This document shows positions 7,640-16,039 of a stretch of DNA of 64,000 nt, in pieces (position 1 is the first letter of the stretch; each line of letters opens with the position of its first letter). A model generated the notes under the pieces. It made no database searches. It was given only the letters and a program-made list of their open reading frames with translations, and was not told where the DNA came from. The stretch is from assembly GCA_023404955.1 (NCBI GenBank), contig JAEXZY010000128.1, positions 1 through 64,000 of the forward strand. Direction: 5' to 3'. A program made the position numbers and the translations under genes. This DNA comes from Actinomycetes bacterium. Lineage in GTDB: Bacteria > Actinomycetota > Actinomycetes > Mycobacteriales > Mycobacteriaceae.

Positions 7640-9025
7640 TCAGCAGCCCTGCAGGAGCTCTCCCAGCTCGACGTCGAAACGATCGGCCAGATCCCACAGG
7701 TCGTCGACCAGTTGCGGGCACGAGATGATGCCCACATTGAGGCGGTCGGCCACCGACATCACGGTGATGTTCAAACCGGACCCGTGAAAGATCGGGCCCA
7801 GCGGGTACAGCGCGGTTACCTCGGCACCGCAGCTGTACAGCGTCGTCGGTGGTCCTGCCACATTCGAGATCACCACGTTGTGGATGGCTGTGCGCGTCAA
7901 CGGAGTGCGCGACAGCAGCGCCAACATCCAGCCGTACATGTTGCGGGACAGCAACTGCGCCAGATCCACGAGCAACGTCGGGCCCAAGGAGCCACTGTGC
8001 TCCTTGGCCCGCTTGTTCGAGGCGGCGATCGTCTTCAGCCGCTCCAGCGAGTCGGCGACATCGGTGTGCAGGTTGCAGAACATCCCCGACAGCTGATTGC
8101 GACCGGGCCGGTCGGACTGACCGTGCACCGACGCCGGCACGACCGCGATCAGCGGCTTGGCCGGCAGTTCGTCGCGGTCGGTCAGGTAGCCGCGCAGGGC
8201 TCCAGCACACAACGCCATCACCACGTCGTTGACCTTGACGTCGTAGTGGTTCTTGACCTTCTTGACGTCGCCCAGGTCGAGCTGCACCAACGCGATCGAG
8301 CGTTCCGAACTCAGCTCCGCGTTGAAGCGTGTCCTCGGCGCGGTGAACGGTGCCGCCATCGCGTTGCCCGATACGGCCCGGTTGACCGTCTTCGCGACCA
8401 TCGCCGCCGTCTCGGGCACCACCCGTGTCAAATGCCACGGCCGGGTGACGAAACGTACGAGACCGTCGGCGGCGATCGCCCACGGCGTCGCGTCACCGGG
8501 TCCGTCCACGGGTGGCGGTGGCGGCGCGTCCGGTTCCAGATCGCAGAGGGTCTCCAGCAGGTTGGCAGCCGATACACCGTCGACGGCGGAATGATGCACC
8601 TTGATCATCAACGCCAACGGACCACCAGCGTCGAGGGCGGCCCCGTCGAGGCCCTCGATGATCCACATCTCCCACAGCGGCTTGCTGCGATCCAACGGGA
8701 TGGAGGCGATGTGCCCGCAGACGTCGGCCAACTCCTCACGCCCACCCGGTGACGGCAGCGCGATGCGGTTCAGATGGCGGTCGAGATCGAAGTTCCTGTC
8801 CTGCACCCACACCGGATGGTCGAGGTTGAACTGACTGTCGCCGAGCTTCGCGCGCAGTTCGGGCAGCGCTTTGATGCGGTCGCCGACGTCGCGGCGAAAC
8901 TTCTCGTAGGTGAACCCGCCCGGCACCGTCGACGTGTCGACGACGACAACCGAGGAGACATGCAGCGGCACCGTGGCCGACTCGCTGTACAGAAGACCTG
9001 CGTCGAGCCCACCCAGCCGTTCCAC
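7640..9025 (-). CDS. Wax ester synthase / diacylglycerol acyltransferase (WS/DGAT)
   Basis: A 461-residue bifunctional acyltransferase that esterifies long-chain acyl-CoA to diacylglycerol or fatty alcohols for triacylglycerol or wax storage, as in mycobacterial Tgs proteins. The active-site motif HHSAVDG is at residues 144-150, and the family's second conserved block is visible as NVVISNVAGP near residue 370. The GTG at 9025 was chosen because the family starts MERLGGLDAGLLY; the ribosome site is weak and an open frame continues upstream. It is the last gene of a likely operon with a DsbA-like and an MDMPI-domain protein (46-bp gap), an arrangement that mixes lipid storage and thiol chemistry. 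Length matches the family. Confidence 0.92.
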   Translation of the reverse strand: MERLGGLDAGLLYSESATVPLHVSSVVVVDTSTVPGGFTYEKFRRDVGDRIKALPELRAKLGDSQFNLDHPVWVQDRNFDLDRHLNRIALPSPGGREELADVCGHIASIPLDRSKPLWEMWIIEGLDGAALDAGGPLALMIKVHHSAVDGVSAANLLETLCDLEPDAPPPPPVDGPGDATPWAIAADGLVRFVTRPWHLTRVVPETAAMVAKTVNRAVSGNAMAAPFTAPRTRFNAELSSERSIALVQLDLGDVKKVKNHYDVKVNDVVMALCAGALRGYLTDRDELPAKPLIAVVPASVHGQSDRPGRNQLSGMFCNLHTDVADSLERLKTIAASNKRAKEHSGSLGPTLLVDLAQLLSRNMYGWMLALLSRTPLTRTAIHNVVISNVAGPPTTLYSCGAEVTALYPLGPIFHGSGLNITVMSVADRLNVGIISCPQLVDDLWDLADRFDVELGELLQGC

Positions 9026-9071
9026 CGGGACGACGTACCCGTTTCGGCGGCACCATAAAACGAGGGAGCGG

Positions 9072-9761
9072 TCAGTCAAAGGTGACGACCTCGCCCCGGT
9101 TGATCGACACCCAGTCCCGCGCCTGCAGGTACGGGCGGAACGTCTCGGTGATCGCCTGCTGATCGGTGGCCGTCTTGGGTCGCTGCAACTCGTAGAGGTG
9201 CGGGAACTCCGTCCAGGCGACGACGGCCTGCCAGAGCCGCAGCGCCGCGTCACCCGTCGGGGGATCGATCAGCACCGGGCCGAACAGGCACTGCCCGTCA
9301 GCGAAGAACAGCGTCGGCACCCCGTAACCGCCGGCGTCGACGACGCGGCGATGATCGGCCATCACCTCGTCGTTGGTGGTCGGGTCGGCGATGGCGTCGT
9401 CGACCAGCTTCGGGTCGAAGCCCAGCTCGGCGAGCAGGTGCCGGGCGACGGCCGGATGGTGCGGTTTGTGTCCATCGACGTGCAGGGCACGCGCGGCCCG
9501 CTCGTACCACGCGTCGACGGCGTCCATCGACTGCCGGCGCAGCAGCGCCCCGATCCGCATCATCGACCAGCCGTAGGACCACTCCCGCTCCCACGGGTGC
9601 TTCTTGCCGTCCTGGCGGTTGATCTCCTCGAGACTGAAGAAGCGCCAGTTGACGACCAGGCCGGTCAGTTCACGCACGTCGCGAATCCAGCGCGACGTCT
9701 GGTAGGCGAACGGGCACATCACGTCGAAGTGGAAGTCAACGCTGTCAACGGGATTCGTCAC
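9072..9761 (-). CDS. DsbA-family thioredoxin-fold protein (Rv2466c-like)
   Basis: A 229-residue DsbA/FrnE-like protein resembling the mycothiol-dependent reductase family of M. tuberculosis Rv2466c. The active-site stretch is DVMCPFAYQTSRW near residues 14-26. It has Cys-Pro-Phe-Ala, so the second cysteine of the usual CPWC motif is missing. The cis-Pro region is recognisable as GVPTLFF, followed by LFGPVL. A one-cysteine site would favour a monothiol mechanism with mycothiol rather than an intramolecular disulfide. There is no signal peptide, so it is cytosolic. The start overlaps the stop of the MDMPI gene by 4 bp (ATGA), showing translational coupling. Confidence 0.85.
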   Translation of the reverse strand: MTNPVDSVDFHFDVMCPFAYQTSRWIRDVRELTGLVVNWRFFSLEEINRQDGKKHPWEREWSYGWSMMRIGALLRRQSMDAVDAWYERAARALHVDGHKPHHPAVARHLLAELGFDPKLVDDAIADPTTNDEVMADHRRVVDAGGYGVPTLFFADGQCLFGPVLIDPPTGDAALRLWQAVVAWTEFPHLYELQRPKTATDQQAITETFRPYLQARDWVSINRGEVVTFD

Positions 9762-10537
9762 ATCGTGAACCTCAGGTTGCGGGCCGCTCGATCACCGAGT
9801 TCCCCATTGCCGGTCCAGCGGATGCGGCCGGCGTCGATCTGGGCCTGCGGATCGATGCGGCCCGACGCCAGTTGGATGAAGGTGGTCGAGTCGGTGGTGA
9901 CGACGACGTCGGGGGCGTCGAGGTGGTCGACCGCCTTGGCCTTGCCGTCGACGCGCACGTGCAGACTCCGGCTGATCGGGCCGGTCAGATCGAACGTGAT
10001 GCTCGTGCCGTCGGGCAGGCCGACCTTCTTGCCCACGATGTAGCCGATCGAGTTGTCGACCTGGTCGAGCGACAGTTCCGCGGCGACGCCGCCGTCGTCG
10101 GTGGACCGGCCGAGCGCGGTGGTGACGTCGCGTTCGTGCACCCAGATGTCGAACACGCGGATGGCGAGGAACCGACCGAGTGTGCCGGGTCCGACGGGCA
10201 TCCAGGACGGCCGGTCGAAGTCCTCCTGTGACAGTGCGGCGAGGTCGCGGCGACGCTGCTCGAAGACGGTGTGCATCTTCTGCGGGTAGGGGGTCGGGTC
10301 AGCGACGAACTCGGCGGCCCGCTCGAAGGGCGGCAGTGCCTCCACGCTCTCGGGGAGCCAACCCGCCAGCACCGCCTCGACGCCGACCACGTGGTCGAAC
10401 ACCTCACGCACGGTCCAGTCCGGGCACAGCGACTGGGCCTGCCAGTCGGCGTCGCTGAGGTCGGCGGCGAGAGCCTCCATCGCGGTGTAGCAGTGCTCGA
10501 GCGCTGCGCGGACGTCACCGAGGGTTCGGGTTGGCAT
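9758..10537 (-). CDS. Maleylpyruvate isomerase-family (MDMPI) mycothiol-dependent protein
   Basis: A 259-residue two-domain protein. The N-terminal DinB/MDMPI four-helix domain carries the conserved LCPDWTVREVFDHVVG stretch (about residues 37-52) and the metal-binding helix VFDIWVHERDV. The C-terminal part (about 160-259) has the SCP2-like sterol-carrier pattern VVVTTDSTTFIQLASG. The family uses mycothiol as a thiol cofactor in isomerisations or conjugations; the specific reaction is unknown. The start ATG follows an AAGAAGAAGG run. It heads the probable operon MDMPI, DsbA-like, WS/DGAT. Confidence 0.87.
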   Translation of the reverse strand: MPTRTLGDVRAALEHCYTAMEALAADLSDADWQAQSLCPDWTVREVFDHVVGVEAVLAGWLPESVEALPPFERAAEFVADPTPYPQKMHTVFEQRRRDLAALSQEDFDRPSWMPVGPGTLGRFLAIRVFDIWVHERDVTTALGRSTDDGGVAAELSLDQVDNSIGYIVGKKVGLPDGTSITFDLTGPISRSLHVRVDGKAKAVDHLDAPDVVVTTDSTTFIQLASGRIDPQAQIDAGRIRWTGNGELGDRAARNLRFTM

Positions 10538-10599
10538 CCTTCTTCTTTAGCGTCGCGAGCGCTCCGGGGGAAGCTTTCTCGCGAACATGTCTTGTCGAA

Positions 10600-12963
10600 T
10601 CAGGCCGACAGTGCCGGCTGGGCGTCGGCGGCCAACGTCGGCAGCTTGATCGTCATGCCCTCGACGTTGATCCGGCCCCACGAGTAGAAGTTCAGGAACT
10701 TGATCGTGGAGGTCACGACCTGCACGGTCACCGACTGGCCCGGCTGCAGCGTGTGCGCCACCTCCTCGAGCGAGAACGTGACCTGATGCGTGGCGCCGTC
10801 CAGCGTGACCGGGATCGGGGTCGCCTGGGTGCCCAGCACGAGTCCGGTCTTGTCGTCGACGATCTGCGCGTAGACGTGCTTGGCGTTGCCCGTACCGGAA
10901 TAGGTGAGCGTCAGTTCCGGCGCACCGACGATGTGCGTCAGCTCTTGGACCGGAGGCACTTTCAGGTTGACCGCGTTCAGCGCGGGACCGGCGGAGGCGA
11001 TGCCGAGCAGCGTCTGGAGCGGACCGTGGAAGAGGATGCGGGGATCGGGGCCGGAACCACCGAGGAACGGGATGAACGGGATGGTCTTCGGTTTGTCCTC
11101 GGTCGCGATGATCGGGGTGCCGTTGTCCACCGGGTACTTGTCCGAGCTGTACCAGACCCCGTTCTGGTCCGTCCATTCGAATTCCGGTCCGGTGGAGACG
11201 TTGTCGTCACCCATCACGTAGCGGTCCAGCCAGTCCATCGTCCGGTCGAGGATCACCTCGCCCCTCTTGGGCTGGGTCAGGCAGGCGCCGTGGCCGCCGC
11301 AGTACCAGATCACCTTGGTGATGGTGCCCGCCTCGAGAAGGTCTTTGGCGTTGGCATCGGCCTGACTGAGGGGGAACAACGTGTCGACGGTGCCCTGGAT
11401 GAGCAGCGTCGGCGCGGTGATGTCCTTGATCTGGTCGGCGAAGCCGAGGCTCTCGACGAGGTCGATGTCGGACTGCTGAGCAATGCCGAACAGCACACCC
11501 ATGACGGCCACCGGCAGGATCCGCGGGTGTTCGCGGGCCAGCGTCAGCACCAGGACGGCGGGCAGCAGGGTGCCCCAGGCGCTGTTGACCGCGCCGCGGG
11601 GGAAGAGCACGTCGACGAGATCGTTCCACGCGATGGTGGGCACGATCGCGTCGATGCGGTGATCGATTGCGGCCGCCGCCAATTGGATTCCACCGCCATA
11701 GGAGGCGCCGACCATGCCGAGCCGTGGATCATTCTCCGTGTCGAGTTTGACGTACGGCAGCGTCGCCAAGAAACTGATGATCTGGGAGATGTCGCGACCC
11801 TCGTAATCCGGCGAGTCGAGGGTCATGATGCCCCCGGATCGCCACTCTCCGCGCGGATCCCAGGTCACCACGTTGTAGCCGGCTTCCCGCAACCGTCCGA
11901 TGCCGATCACGTCATACGGCAGCAGGCTGTCGTTCTGCAAAGCCAGCGACGTCGACCCCGGCAAGCCCAGGCCGGGGCCGTCGACCACCGTCGGGGCTTG
12001 TCCGTTCTCGTCGAACGTGAGCGACGGCATCACGTTGACGAAGATCCTGGTGCCATCGAACGAGGTGACCCAATAGCTCTTCGGCTGTGGCGTGCCAGGC
12101 GGGTCGAAACGGTTGAGGGGGAACCCGATGATCGGCTGCAGCGCGTCGCCGACGAGCGGAAGCGCGTGCAGCGTACGGACAATCGGCGTGAACACGAAGG
12201 TGCCGAGCACCGGGATGCGCTGCAACCAGAACAGCGGTGGGTGCACCTCCTCGACCGTCACCCCTTCCGGGATCGGGTAGCTGTCGGCAACCTGGCTCGT
12301 CGTCGTCGCGCCGGCGACCGTCGATGCGTCGCTGGTGGCCTCTCGACTGGCGGCTGCGACCGACATCACGAGCGATGTCAGCGCAGGCAGCACGGGATCG
12401 CCCTGGCCGGTGCCGGCGTTGGCATGTTTGGCGGCGAACCGGTCGAGCAGCGGCCTCAGTGCGCGGACAGGTTCGGACTCCTGCACGGTTGCTTCGGGTT
12501 CGTCCTGCGTCAGCACCGGCTTTTTCACCCAGAAGGGCTTGTGCACAGTGGCAGGGACCTCGGCCGCGGGCGATTCGAGCGCCGCCACGACGGGCTTGTC
12601 GGCCAACTCGGGGGACGCATCCGACTCCGCGGTGTCGTGCGCCTCGCCGGCCGTGGCGGCCGGCTCAGCGGTGGGTTTCGGCGAGGAGAGTTTGTTCCGT
12701 TTGCGGACGGGCCTGGTGTCCGCATCCGGCTTCTCGTCATCCGAACTCTGCGCCGACGGCTTATTCGCCAACCGCCGTTCCCTGAGCGTCTTCCGCGGCG
12801 CGTCCGTGGTCTCTTCGGTCTGCGATGCCGGGCGATTCACCGTGGGGGACGAATCCGACCCCTCATCGGCTACTGCGACACCGGCGCCGGCGAGAACCGC
12901 GGCTCCGATCCCGAGTGCTACCGCCAAACCGCCGACCCGACCCACGCATGCTCCGGCACCCAT
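10600..12963 (-). CDS. Large secreted alpha/beta hydrolase (CocE/X-Pro dipeptidase-like)
   Basis: A 787-residue exported hydrolase. It begins with a hydrophobic signal segment (GRVGGLAVALGIGAAV, residues 8-23), then about 180 residues of charged, Ser/Glu/Ala-rich disordered linker, then the catalytic part. The nucleophile elbow is GASYGGG near residue 415, with a downstream Asp in IQGTVDTLF and a His in WYCGGHGACLTQ. The C-terminal 130 residues form a beta-rich domain. The layout fits S15/CocE-like peptidases or esterases acting outside the membrane; the substrate is unknown. The same signal-like N-terminus occurs in the sugar dehydrogenase at 43215. It is transcribed divergently from the acyl-AMP/CoA ligase across about 200 bp. 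Confidence 0.87.
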   Translation of the reverse strand: MGAGACVGRVGGLAVALGIGAAVLAGAGVAVADEGSDSSPTVNRPASQTEETTDAPRKTLRERRLANKPSAQSSDDEKPDADTRPVRKRNKLSSPKPTAEPAATAGEAHDTAESDASPELADKPVVAALESPAAEVPATVHKPFWVKKPVLTQDEPEATVQESEPVRALRPLLDRFAAKHANAGTGQGDPVLPALTSLVMSVAAASREATSDASTVAGATTTSQVADSYPIPEGVTVEEVHPPLFWLQRIPVLGTFVFTPIVRTLHALPLVGDALQPIIGFPLNRFDPPGTPQPKSYWVTSFDGTRIFVNVMPSLTFDENGQAPTVVDGPGLGLPGSTSLALQNDSLLPYDVIGIGRLREAGYNVVTWDPRGEWRSGGIMTLDSPDYEGRDISQIISFLATLPYVKLDTENDPRLGMVGASYGGGIQLAAAAIDHRIDAIVPTIAWNDLVDVLFPRGAVNSAWGTLLPAVLVLTLAREHPRILPVAVMGVLFGIAQQSDIDLVESLGFADQIKDITAPTLLIQGTVDTLFPLSQADANAKDLLEAGTITKVIWYCGGHGACLTQPKRGEVILDRTMDWLDRYVMGDDNVSTGPEFEWTDQNGVWYSSDKYPVDNGTPIIATEDKPKTIPFIPFLGGSGPDPRILFHGPLQTLLGIASAGPALNAVNLKVPPVQELTHIVGAPELTLTYSGTGNAKHVYAQIVDDKTGLVLGTQATPIPVTLDGATHQVTFSLEEVAHTLQPGQSVTVQVVTSTIKFLNFYSWGRINVEGMTIKLPTLAADAQPALSA

Positions 12964-13167
12964 GGGTTCAGTCTTACCGCCTGTTCCGCCGCCTTCGGAG
13001 CAGTTTCGCCGCTTTCTTACCGATGAGTCAGATCGGCGGAGTCAGGCGACCGAATCTGTGGCATTTCACGAAACACACGACGGATATCGCGCGCGTCCCT
13101 GGATCAGAGCAGCTTGGTCCGTACAGTCGCACCCAGGCCGGGGGGCGTCGCACCACGAAGGGCTGTC

Positions 13168-14802
13168 GTGAGCCAGTTCACCGAGACCATGTACGCCAAC
13201 GCCCGCAGCAGCGTGCGGGGATTCATCACGGGCGAACCCGACGCACCGCTCCGCCAGTCATGGCTCGAAGTGCACCAACGCGCGGCCCACATCGCGGGCG
13301 GACTCGCCGCGGCAGGCGTCGGTCCGGGTGACGCTGTCGCCGTCCTCGCCGGCGCACCTGTCGAGATCGCGCCCACCGCGCAGGGCATCTGGATGCGCGG
13401 CGTCAGCGCGACGATGCTGCACCAGCCGACACCGCGCACCGACCTCGCCCGCTGGGCCGACGAGACCGCCGCCGTGATCGGGATGCTCGCGGCCACGGCG
13501 GTCGTCGTCTCCGACCCGTTCCTGGCCGCGGTACCTGTCCTGGCCGAGCTCGGCGTGACGGTGCTGACAATCGACGCCCTGCTGGCCCACGACCCCGTGC
13601 GCCCGGTCGCCACCGACGACGACGCGGTGGCTCTGCTGCAGCTGACGTCGGGCTCGACCGGTTCGCCCAAGGCCGTGCACATCACGCACGCCAACATCGT
13701 GGCCAACGCCGAGGCGATGACCACCGCGTGTGACTTCGACCTGGACACCGACGTCATCGTCAGCTGGTTGCCGTGCTTCCACGACATGGGGATGACCGGA
13801 TATCTGACGGTGCCGATGTACTTCGGAGCCGAACTGGTGAAGGTCACTCCGATGGACTTCCTGCGCGACACACTGCTGTGGCCCCGCTTGATCGACAAGT
13901 ACCGCGGCACGATGACCGCTGCGCCGAACTTCGCGTACACCCTGTTGGCCAAACGATTGAGCCGCCAGGCCGAACCCGGGGAGTTCGACCTGTCATCCCT
14001 GCGGTGGGCGCTGTCGGGCGCCGAGCAGGTGGACCCCGTCGACATGGAAGAGCTGTGCGCTGCGGGGGCGCCGTTCGGTCTTCGACGCGGGGCCATGATC
14101 CCGGCCTACGGGATGGCCGAGACAACGGTCGCCGTGTCGTTCTCCCAGTGCGGCGCCGGCATGGTCGTCGACCGGGTCGACGCCGATCTGCTGTCCGCGC
14201 TGCATCGGGCAGTCCCGGCCACCAAAGGTAATGTCCGACAACTGGTCTCACTCGGGCGGCCCCTTGATGGGATCGACATCCGCGTCGTCGACGAAGACGG
14301 TGCGGAAGTGGCGACCCGCGGCGTCGGCGTCATCGAAGTGCGCGGCGCCGCAGTCACCGCCGGCTACACGACCGTCGCCGGCTTCCTCTGCGCTCAGGAC
14401 GAACTCGGCTGGTATGACACCGGCGACCTCGGATACCTCACCGAGACGGGCGAGATCGTGGTGTGCGGTCGGCTCAAGGACGTGGTCATCATGGCCGGGC
14501 GCAACATCTACCCCACCGATATCGAGCGTGCCGCCAGTCGCGTCGACGGAGTCCGCGCCGGCTGCGCGGTGGCGGTCAGACTCGATGCCGGGCTGTCACG
14601 GGAGACATTCGCAGTTGCCGTGGAATGCAAGGACTTTCGAGACCATGAGGAGGTTCGGCGAGTCCAGTGTCAGGTTGCGCATGAGGTGTTCGCAGAGGTT
14701 GACGTGCGCCCGCGCAACGTCGCGGTCCTCGCGCCGGGGACCATACCCAAAACCGCGTCGGGCAAGCTGCGCCGCTCCCACGCGCTGGCTCTCGTCAGCT
14801 GA
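13168..14802 (+). CDS. Fatty-acyl-AMP ligase / acyl-CoA synthetase (FadD-type)
   Basis: A 544-residue adenylate-forming enzyme that activates a fatty or related acid with ATP. Motif A3 is LTSGSTGSPKAVH, A4/A5 are SWLPCFHDMGMT and YGMAETTVA, the hinge is WYDTGDLGYL with GRLKDVVIMAGRNIYP, and the catalytic Lys is in PKTASGKLRR near the C terminus. The SWLPxxHDMG block is typical of fatty-acyl-AMP ligases, which hand the acyl adenylate to a carrier protein, but no polyketide synthase or carrier gene is nearby, so an acyl-CoA product is also possible. The GTG at 13168 has GAAGGG 6 bases upstream; the in-frame TTG at 13114 is less likely. Confidence 0.88.
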   Translation: MSQFTETMYANARSSVRGFITGEPDAPLRQSWLEVHQRAAHIAGGLAAAGVGPGDAVAVLAGAPVEIAPTAQGIWMRGVSATMLHQPTPRTDLARWADETAAVIGMLAATAVVVSDPFLAAVPVLAELGVTVLTIDALLAHDPVRPVATDDDAVALLQLTSGSTGSPKAVHITHANIVANAEAMTTACDFDLDTDVIVSWLPCFHDMGMTGYLTVPMYFGAELVKVTPMDFLRDTLLWPRLIDKYRGTMTAAPNFAYTLLAKRLSRQAEPGEFDLSSLRWALSGAEQVDPVDMEELCAAGAPFGLRRGAMIPAYGMAETTVAVSFSQCGAGMVVDRVDADLLSALHRAVPATKGNVRQLVSLGRPLDGIDIRVVDEDGAEVATRGVGVIEVRGAAVTAGYTTVAGFLCAQDELGWYDTGDLGYLTETGEIVVCGRLKDVVIMAGRNIYPTDIERAASRVDGVRAGCAVAVRLDAGLSRETFAVAVECKDFRDHEEVRRVQCQVAHEVFAEVDVRPRNVAVLAPGTIPKTASGKLRRSHALALVS

Positions 14803-14873
14803 AGACACGCAAAACGATTGCGGCTTTTGAGAATCGGGAGGCGCAGAGACGCGGCCGCCCTAGGAAACGCAAA

Positions 14874-14903
14874 GTGGGCTGTGAGTTTCACTCACCAGCC
14901 CAC
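14874..14903 (-). terminator. Hairpin terminator after cspA
   Basis: A 12-base-pair stem (GTGGGCT-GTGAG with CTCAC-c-AGCCCAC, one bulged base) lies 19 bp past the cspA stop codon and is followed on the minus strand by a T-containing run. It probably ends cspA transcription and separates it from the convergent ligase gene. Confidence 0.65.
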
Positions 14904-14922
14904 GATAGAAAGCTCGTGCCGC

Positions 14923-15126
14923 TTAGACGGCCGTCACGTTGACGGCCTGCGGGCCCTTCTGTCCTTGCTCGACGTCGAACTCGACGCGCTGATTCTCCTC
15001 GAGCGAGCGGTAGCCGCCGCCGGAGATCGCGGAGTAGTGGACGAAAACGTCCTCTGCGCCGCCGTCGGGGGCGATGAAGCCGAAGCCCTTGTCGCCGTTG
15101 AACCACTTCACAGTTCCCTGTGCCAT
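14923..15126 (-). CDS. cspA: Cold-shock protein, CspA family
   Basis: A 67-residue single cold-shock domain that binds single-stranded RNA or DNA as a chaperone. RNP1 is KGFGFI (13-18) and RNP2 is VFVHY (27-31); the start MAQGTVKWF is canonical for actinobacterial CspA. The ATG at 15126 is unambiguous; GAGAAG lies 11 bases upstream. It is a stand-alone gene with its own leader of roughly 60 bases or more and a hairpin terminator. High expression is likely, as for other CspA homologues. Confidence 0.96.
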   Translation of the reverse strand: MAQGTVKWFNGDKGFGFIAPDGGAEDVFVHYSAISGGGYRSLEENQRVEFDVEQGQKGPQAVNVTAV

Positions 15127-15208
15127 ACTTTTTCAACTTCTCTCATGGGATGAAACGCCAGATTCGGCGTCCCGCCCTAACCGTAGCACGCGGCACCCGG
15201 CCGAGTTG

Positions 15209-15694
15209 TCACGAATTGGCACCCTCGCGCCACTTCACACTCTCCGTGCGCGCGAGACCGACCACGAGGCAAGCTGTTTCGTACGTCCGATTGTTGTTCG
15301 AATCGATGCGGGGAGCCAGCCCCGCGGCTTCCCGCATGACCATCGACCCGAGCGCCTGCGAGGTCATACTCGGAACGACAAGCAGTTTGACTGCGGCCTC
15401 GCGGCCCACGATGGACATCAGCCTCGGCCGCCGATGATGCTCACCGGGAAGCGCCCTACGGGATCCGACCGCAATGGACTCCAGATCCATCTGGCCCTCG
15501 GTGGGCGACCAGTTGATCTCCATGGTCTGGACTTCGCCGAGCGCCCGGTGCAACGCTCCGATCAGATCGGGCAGTTCGGCCGCAATAGCTGAGGAATGCG
15601 GCCACCACGCCCCGTCGATGACGCCGCTCCGATCAGTCGCAAGAGCGACCCGTACCGGCTTGGACGCGCGACGAGCACGCGGTATGCCGTTCAC
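15209..15694 (-). CDS. DUF5994-family protein
   Basis: A 161-residue soluble protein resembling the actinobacterial DUF5994 family. The recognisable parts are the early DGAWWPHSSAIAAELPDL block (about residues 27-44) and the central RRPRLMSIVG region. No signal peptide or membrane segment, and no catalytic motif. Family members are often several per mycobacterial genome, of unknown function. The GTG start at 15694 overlaps the stop of a small upstream frame as GTGA, which supports the start and suggests translational coupling. Confidence 0.75.
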   Translation of the reverse strand: MNGIPRARRASKPVRVALATDRSGVIDGAWWPHSSAIAAELPDLIGALHRALGEVQTMEINWSPTEGQMDLESIAVGSRRALPGEHHRRPRLMSIVGREAAVKLLVVPSMTSQALGSMVMREAAGLAPRIDSNNNRTYETACLVVGLARTESVKWREGANS

Positions 15695-15828
15695 CGACCA
15701 GGCGAATCAGCAGAATGCCTCGGCAGAAGGTCGGAGAACACAGGGGCTTCCACCGGCTCGTCGGATGACGACGCCGGAGCGTGTTCCTGCTTGGTTGGAC
15801 GGTGAGAGAAGAGTTCAGACGATTCCAT
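15691..15828 (-). CDS. Small hypothetical protein coupled to the DUF5994 gene
   Basis: A 45-residue frame starting ATG at 15828 with GAGG 8 bases upstream and ending in a GTGA overlap with the DUF5994 gene. The product is hydrophilic, acidic and Ser/Pro/His-rich (MESSELFSHRPTKQEH at the start), with no recognisable domain. A GTG at 15921 would give 76 residues in the same frame. The ribosome site and stop/start overlap support translation; the sequence itself gives no function. Confidence 0.4.
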   Translation of the reverse strand: MESSELFSHRPTKQEHAPASSSDEPVEAPVFSDLLPRHSADSPGR

Positions 15829-15997
15829 GAGCACGTCCTCAAGGTGTTGGGAGGGTTTCGCCTCGGAGCGGAAGCTTTCGATCGCTTCGCCGGCTGAGCA
15901 ACCCTGACAACGACCATACACGGCGCGGGCAGCGCCAGCGCAGCGTCATCGACATCACACGTATGTCGCGCATATACCCAGACGGATCGGGCATCAA

Positions 15998-16021
15998 TGA
16001 ACAGATCGCAATTCCTGTTCA
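15998..16021. promoter_or_regulatory. TetR-like inverted repeat upstream of the MmpL-like gene
   Basis: TGAACAG (15998-16004) and CTGTTCA (16015-16021) form a perfect 7-bp inverted repeat with a 10-base spacer, ending 18 bp before the transporter start codon. Size and position suit a repressor operator. No TetR gene is adjacent, so the regulator would act from elsewhere. Confidence 0.5.
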
Positions 16022-16039
16022 CTACCCGACGGAGAGATC

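Noticed and set aside
10531..13026. Open frame of 831 codons antisense to the secreted hydrolase gene
   Set aside because: Shadow of the GC-rich minus-strand gene: Arg/Asp/Gly-rich translation with no domain pattern and no ribosome site; the minus strand carries a signal peptide and catalytic motifs.
15922..15997. GGGTATATG on the minus strand as a SigF -10 for the small DUF5994-linked frame
   Set aside because: No GTTT-type -35 at 15-17 bases; the nearest GTTC is 19 bases away, so not claimed as a promoter.
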